From positions 1 through 64,000 of the forward strand of contig JAHBWG010000037.1 in the NCBI GenBank assembly GCA_019637095.1: a DNA stretch of 64,000 bases, written 5' to 3'. The number at the start of each line of letters is the position of its first letter. Position 1 is the first letter of the stretch. This DNA is from Sandaracinaceae bacterium. Lineage in GTDB: Bacteria > Myxococcota_A > Polyangia > Polyangiales > Sandaracinaceae. Under the pieces are notes generated by a model, which was not told where the DNA came from, did not search any database, and saw nothing but the letters and a program-made list of their open reading frames with translations. Position numbers and translations under genes: made by a program. Positions 62,201 to 64,000 of the stretch are shown one piece after another.

Positions 62201-62532
62201 CCGCCGCGCGGGTCGTCCATGTCCCCCGCGTAGCGAGGGATGACGTGGACGTGCAGGTGCATCACCGTCTGTCCTGCAGAGAGACCTGCGTTGAAGCCCA
62301 CGTTGTACCCATCGGGCCGGTACGTCGCGTCGAGTGCGGTCTTCACGATGTCGATCAGGTCGAGGACGGCGATGTGCTCGTCGCGCGTCGCCTCGAACCA
62401 CGTCGTGATCATGCGTCGCGTGACGATCAGGGTGTGGCCCTCGCTCACCGGGTAACCGTCGCGTATCGCGAACGCGAGCGCGTTCGAGGCGACGTGCGCC
62501 GAAGGGGGGAGGGCGAGGAACGGGCTCGACAT
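59293..62532 (-). CDS. HIT - PLD-nuclease - SF2 helicase fusion (DUF3427-type)
   Basis: A 1079-residue fusion. A HIT domain (1-130) carries the His triad in HLHVHVIPR (92-100). A PLD-type nuclease domain (about 145-300) has HPKAYV (237-242) and GSSNLS (255-260), a single HxK half-site. The SF2 helicase has ATGLGKT (377-383), DEFHH (464-468), TATPDR (490-495) and QQIGRGLRKH (659-668). The C-terminal 380 residues contain GWFEALGS and resemble the DUF3427 region that follows such helicases. PLD-SF2 proteins of this sort occur in restriction- and defence-related settings; the extra HIT domain is unusual. ATG 62532 has GAGGG 5 nt upstream. A methyltransferase gene lies 74 bp upstream on the same strand. 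Confidence 0.9.
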   Translation of the reverse strand: MSSPFLALPPSAHVASNALAFAIRDGYPVSEGHTLIVTRRMITTWFEATRDEHIAVLDLIDIVKTALDATYRPDGYNVGFNAGLSAGQTVMHLHVHVIPRYAGDMDDPRGGVRHVIPRKGNYLLTPEPEALFERAPHAESLVYGTREDPLLAHLGAHLDRATGLDAAVAFVLRSGVDALHARLEALLERGGRLRLVTGDYLDATDPDALARLVDLAAVFPSAVELRAYETRAGPVFHPKAYVLTTRGGAGVAFVGSSNLSGSALRDGVEWNYRVVSSTEPRGFASVRARFDALFSGPGTVPLTPAWLAAYRARRVTAYSPSASFLAGAADAQAEAPPAPAPDAPLPPVEPNAVQREALAALERTRAEGNRSGLVVMATGLGKTWLAALDAQRFARVLFVAHRDEILRQALATFRRVRPGATLGFFHGTEKSPDADIVFASIQTLGRASGLGAFARDRFDYVVVDEFHHAAAPTYRALLDHFEPEFLLGLTATPDRTDGQSLLGLCAENLVYRADLFEGIERELLAPFHYFGVPDIVEYAQIPWRRYTEEELTRLVATEARAQNAISQLDSRGGRRVLAFCASVAHADFMTERLRASGRRAAAVHSGAASAPREEAIEQLTQGELDVLVTVDMFNEGVDIPAVDTVLLLRPTDSQIVWYQQIGRGLRKHDGKDHLRIIDYVGNHRAFLGVFRAVLGLDADGARVGEALRQLRQNHRLTEGLPPGCEVTYDLEAIDLLERLAGHVRDRFVAWVEEFVAEHERAPTATEAFHARFDPRQPRGKRRGGWFEALGSIRPLSPERAAVLADARAHALLEQVGATKMTRSYKMLALLAWLDAGTFPDPIGTSALVPHVQRRARRAAPLALDLSVDFEDVQALARLMREMPLHYLTAEPRSPFTFEGDMLGVRERPDATLLPALGEMMRELADWRLAAYLEPRRREHRARFRDDRGAAIDAQFTIEETAGGFSVFLESGGKKGSEAARNTQYSEGLRLLLARLAALDAVLELAALATAKESAALDLAGADLPVPLARQDLPALQRAIHRAQGNNSTRRIHLQVRLPRPLSIASLQATLSHGGEPHSQ

Positions 62533-62606
62533 CGCGACCCTCGAGCGTCGCATACTTGGCGTCGCTCGCGTGGATCCTGGTTCGGCCGTAACGGTACCGA
62601 TCCCGG

Positions 62607-63341
62607 TCAGCGGGCGACGAGCAGGCCTCGCCACAGCGGAGCGCGGGGGGCGCGGCGCCGGGCGGTGCGGCGGCCGCGGGCGTCCTCGGCGTAGAGGGTG
62701 ACCTCGTCGAAGCCGGCGCTCGCGAGCATCGCGCGGACCTCGTCGGCGGTGCGCAGCACGAAGCGGTAGGTGAAGGCGTCGTCGAGGTGGGTGCCGTCGT
62801 CGAGCACGAAGTGCAGCGCGGCGTCGAGGCAGCGGCCGTCGAACGCGCGCTGCTCCCAGACGTAGGTGAAGCCGTCGGCGCGGTGCTCGGCGCGGCGCGG
62901 CCGGCGCAGCTCGGGGCCGTCGAAGTGCTCGAGGACGAACAGCCCGTCGCAGCACGCGCGCGCGGTGGCGAAGTACTCGCCGAGCGCCGCGTCGTCGAGG
63001 ACCGCCCACGAGAAGTTCATCGCGATCACGAGGTCGTACGCCCGCTCGCTGCGCGTCCGTACGTCGCCCGCGAGCAAAGTCAGGCGCGCGCGCTCGTCCT
63101 CGTCGAGCCCATGATCCGCCGCGTGCGCGAGCACCGCCGCGTCGAGGTCGACGGCGAGGGCCTCGCGCTCGGCGTCGCTCTCGACGAAGCGCGCGCTGGT
63201 GAGCGCGGTGCCGGCGAAGTCCTCGCGCAGCGTCTCGGGCTCGCCGCCGACGTGGCGCGCGTAGAGGCGCTCGAGCAGCGCGATGTCGATCTCCGGGCTC
63301 TGGACGGCCGCCTCGTAGAGGCGGTGGCGCAGCGCGTTCAC
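62607..63341 (-). CDS. class I SAM-dependent methyltransferase
   Basis: A 244-residue methyltransferase. The SAM-binding region reads LREDFAGTALTSARFVE followed by ALAVDLDAAVL and LTLLAGDVRT; YDLVIAMNFSWAVLDD is motif IV. The N-terminus LYEAAVQSPEIDIALLERLY is typical of a widespread group of uncharacterised bacterial methyltransferases. The substrate is unknown; there is no DNA-methylase NPPY/DPPY motif, so it is unlikely to modify DNA adenine. It lies just upstream of the HIT-PLD-helicase gene, perhaps in one transcript. GTG 63341 was chosen. Confidence 0.82.
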   Translation of the reverse strand: MNALRHRLYEAAVQSPEIDIALLERLYARHVGGEPETLREDFAGTALTSARFVESDAEREALAVDLDAAVLAHAADHGLDEDERARLTLLAGDVRTRSERAYDLVIAMNFSWAVLDDAALGEYFATARACCDGLFVLEHFDGPELRRPRRAEHRADGFTYVWEQRAFDGRCLDAALHFVLDDGTHLDDAFTYRFVLRTADEVRAMLASAGFDEVTLYAEDARGRRTARRRAPRAPLWRGLLVAR

Positions 63342-63430
63342 GGGCCGGAGGATGGCGCGGGCCCAAGGCCAGGGCGAGGGGGCGCGTCCGAGGCCGCGCG
63401 TGCGATACTCTCGCCGCGGGAGGGAGACGA

Positions 63431-64000
63431 TTGCGAGACCTCGCCGGATGGTGCCTCTCGGTCGCGTCGTGGGCCTACCCCGCCGCCGTCCTCGTGGCGT
63501 TCGCCGCGTGGGCGGGCGGTCCCCTCACCAGCTTCGGGTTCCTCGTGGTGCTGCTCGCCGGGCTCGCGTGGCCGAGCGTGTACCTGCTCTCGCGCCGGCT
63601 GCGCGAGGCCTCCGATCTGGATCGCGCCGAGGCGGACGGCCGCCCCCCGGTGCTCGTGGTGCACGCGTTCGAGCGGACGCGTACGCCGTGGTGGGCCCGC
63701 GCGCTGCCGACCCCGGCGTTCTTCCGCGATCTCGACGACGAGCTGCTGGTGCGCGCGCTCCGGCGCGGGCTCGAGCCGGCGGGGCCGGTGGTCTTCGTCG
63801 AGCGGCCCGCCCCGCCGCCCGCCTCCGGGCCGATGGCGCTCGCGACCGGACGCGACGAGGCCCACCTCGAGGCGCTCGCCGCGCGCGCGCCGAGCGCGGC
63901 GCTGGTGGTCGTCGTGCTCGACGGGACCGACACCACGCGGCGCGAGATCGAGCGGCTCGGCGAGGGCGTCGACGTGCGCCGGGTCGCCCTCGTCGTCCCG
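63431..64000 (+). CDS. membrane protein, N-terminal part (runs off the window)
   Basis: The frame is open from TTG 63431 to the end of the window (190 codons) with matching codon bias. AGGGAGA lies 2-3 nt before the TTG and TACTCT is at 63406-63411. Two hydrophobic segments (about residues 11-28 and 36-53) are followed by a soluble domain beginning VLVVHAFERTRTPWW and containing FFRDLDDELLVRALRRG. No family was recognised. Longer frames on the opposite strand here are shadows. The C-terminus is outside the window. Confidence 0.65.
   Translation, partial: MRDLAGWCLSVASWAYPAAVLVAFAAWAGGPLTSFGFLVVLLAGLAWPSVYLLSRRLREASDLDRAEADGRPPVLVVHAFERTRTPWWARALPTPAFFRDLDDELLVRALRRGLEPAGPVVFVERPAPPPASGPMALATGRDEAHLEALAARAPSAALVVVVLDGTDTTRREIERLGEGVDVRRVALVVP

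Noticed and set aside
62607-63341. Idea that the methyltransferase and helicase fusion form a restriction-modification system
   Set aside because: The methyltransferase lacks DNA-methylase catalytic motifs and looks like a small-molecule enzyme; adjacency alone is not enough.
63338-63936. Two - strand frames near the window end
   Set aside because: The + strand frame from 63431 has two membrane segments, a ribosome-binding site and coherent composition; the - strand frames are its shadows.

Overview
The window is a very GC-rich chromosomal segment, clearly above 70% G+C by eye, with strong codon bias that leaves long spurious open frames opposite real genes. Many Cys-rich and VWA-type lipoproteins, eukaryote-like Ser/Thr kinases, PilZ and FHA/sigma-54-type regulators, DUF4388-J-domain-TPR fusions and a giant TPR protein point to a myxobacterium (Myxococcota; Polyangiales or Sandaracinaceae-like). 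This assignment is inference from gene content. No rRNA, tRNA, CRISPR array, insertion sequence or prophage was seen.

Layout. 1-5 kb: the end of a TPR protein, rplU-rpmA, an IMP/GMP-type HAD 5'-nucleotidase, a two-gene secreted-protein unit and a PilZ protein. 5-14 kb: an M50 protease diverging from an LCM-type methyltransferase, a FrnE-like DsbA protein, a lipoprotein diverging from an outer-membrane protein, a J-domain protein, hisD, and a PilZ-kinase pair. 14-20 kb: ttcA, two tandem VWA-like lipoproteins and a PhoX-like protein. 20-24.4 kb: a comM-recA unit, membrane and unknown proteins, and a textbook Fur-box promoter in front of a small ORF. 24.4-29 kb: a double-SDR fusion, a lipoprotein, a secreted protein and a rhomboid protease. 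29-39 kb: one 3176-residue TPR protein coupled to a lipoprotein. 40-47 kb: PEBP protein, FHA-AAA+ regulator with a GAFTDA loop, second kinase, lipoprotein, and a GntR-DUF1648 unit with an operator. 47-51 kb: a sugar-binding protein, a fucose-isomerase-like enzyme and a coupled FGGY kinase, probably pentose or deoxysugar use. 51-59 kb: secreted protein, PHP lipoprotein, then a coupled three-gene cassette starting with a membrane-anchored GNAT enzyme. 59-64 kb: a HIT-PLD-SF2 helicase fusion behind a methyltransferase, and the start of a membrane protein.

Two features cross the whole window. First, a family of palindromic repeats sits just downstream of stop codons: a five-hairpin element at about 2.0, 40.8 and 51.3 kb, a roughly 90-bp element at 3.8 and 22.6 kb, and a small GACGA-TCC-TCGTC hairpin at four sites. 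Their orientation follows the upstream gene, which suggests a role at mRNA 3' ends. Second, sixteen start codons, mostly GTG, have a TAnnnT -10-like hexamer 6-11 nt upstream; most of them lack a Shine-Dalgarno sequence, which suggests frequent leaderless transcription. The best candidate for an undescribed biochemical system is the HIT-PLD-helicase fusion, followed by the membrane GNAT cassette.
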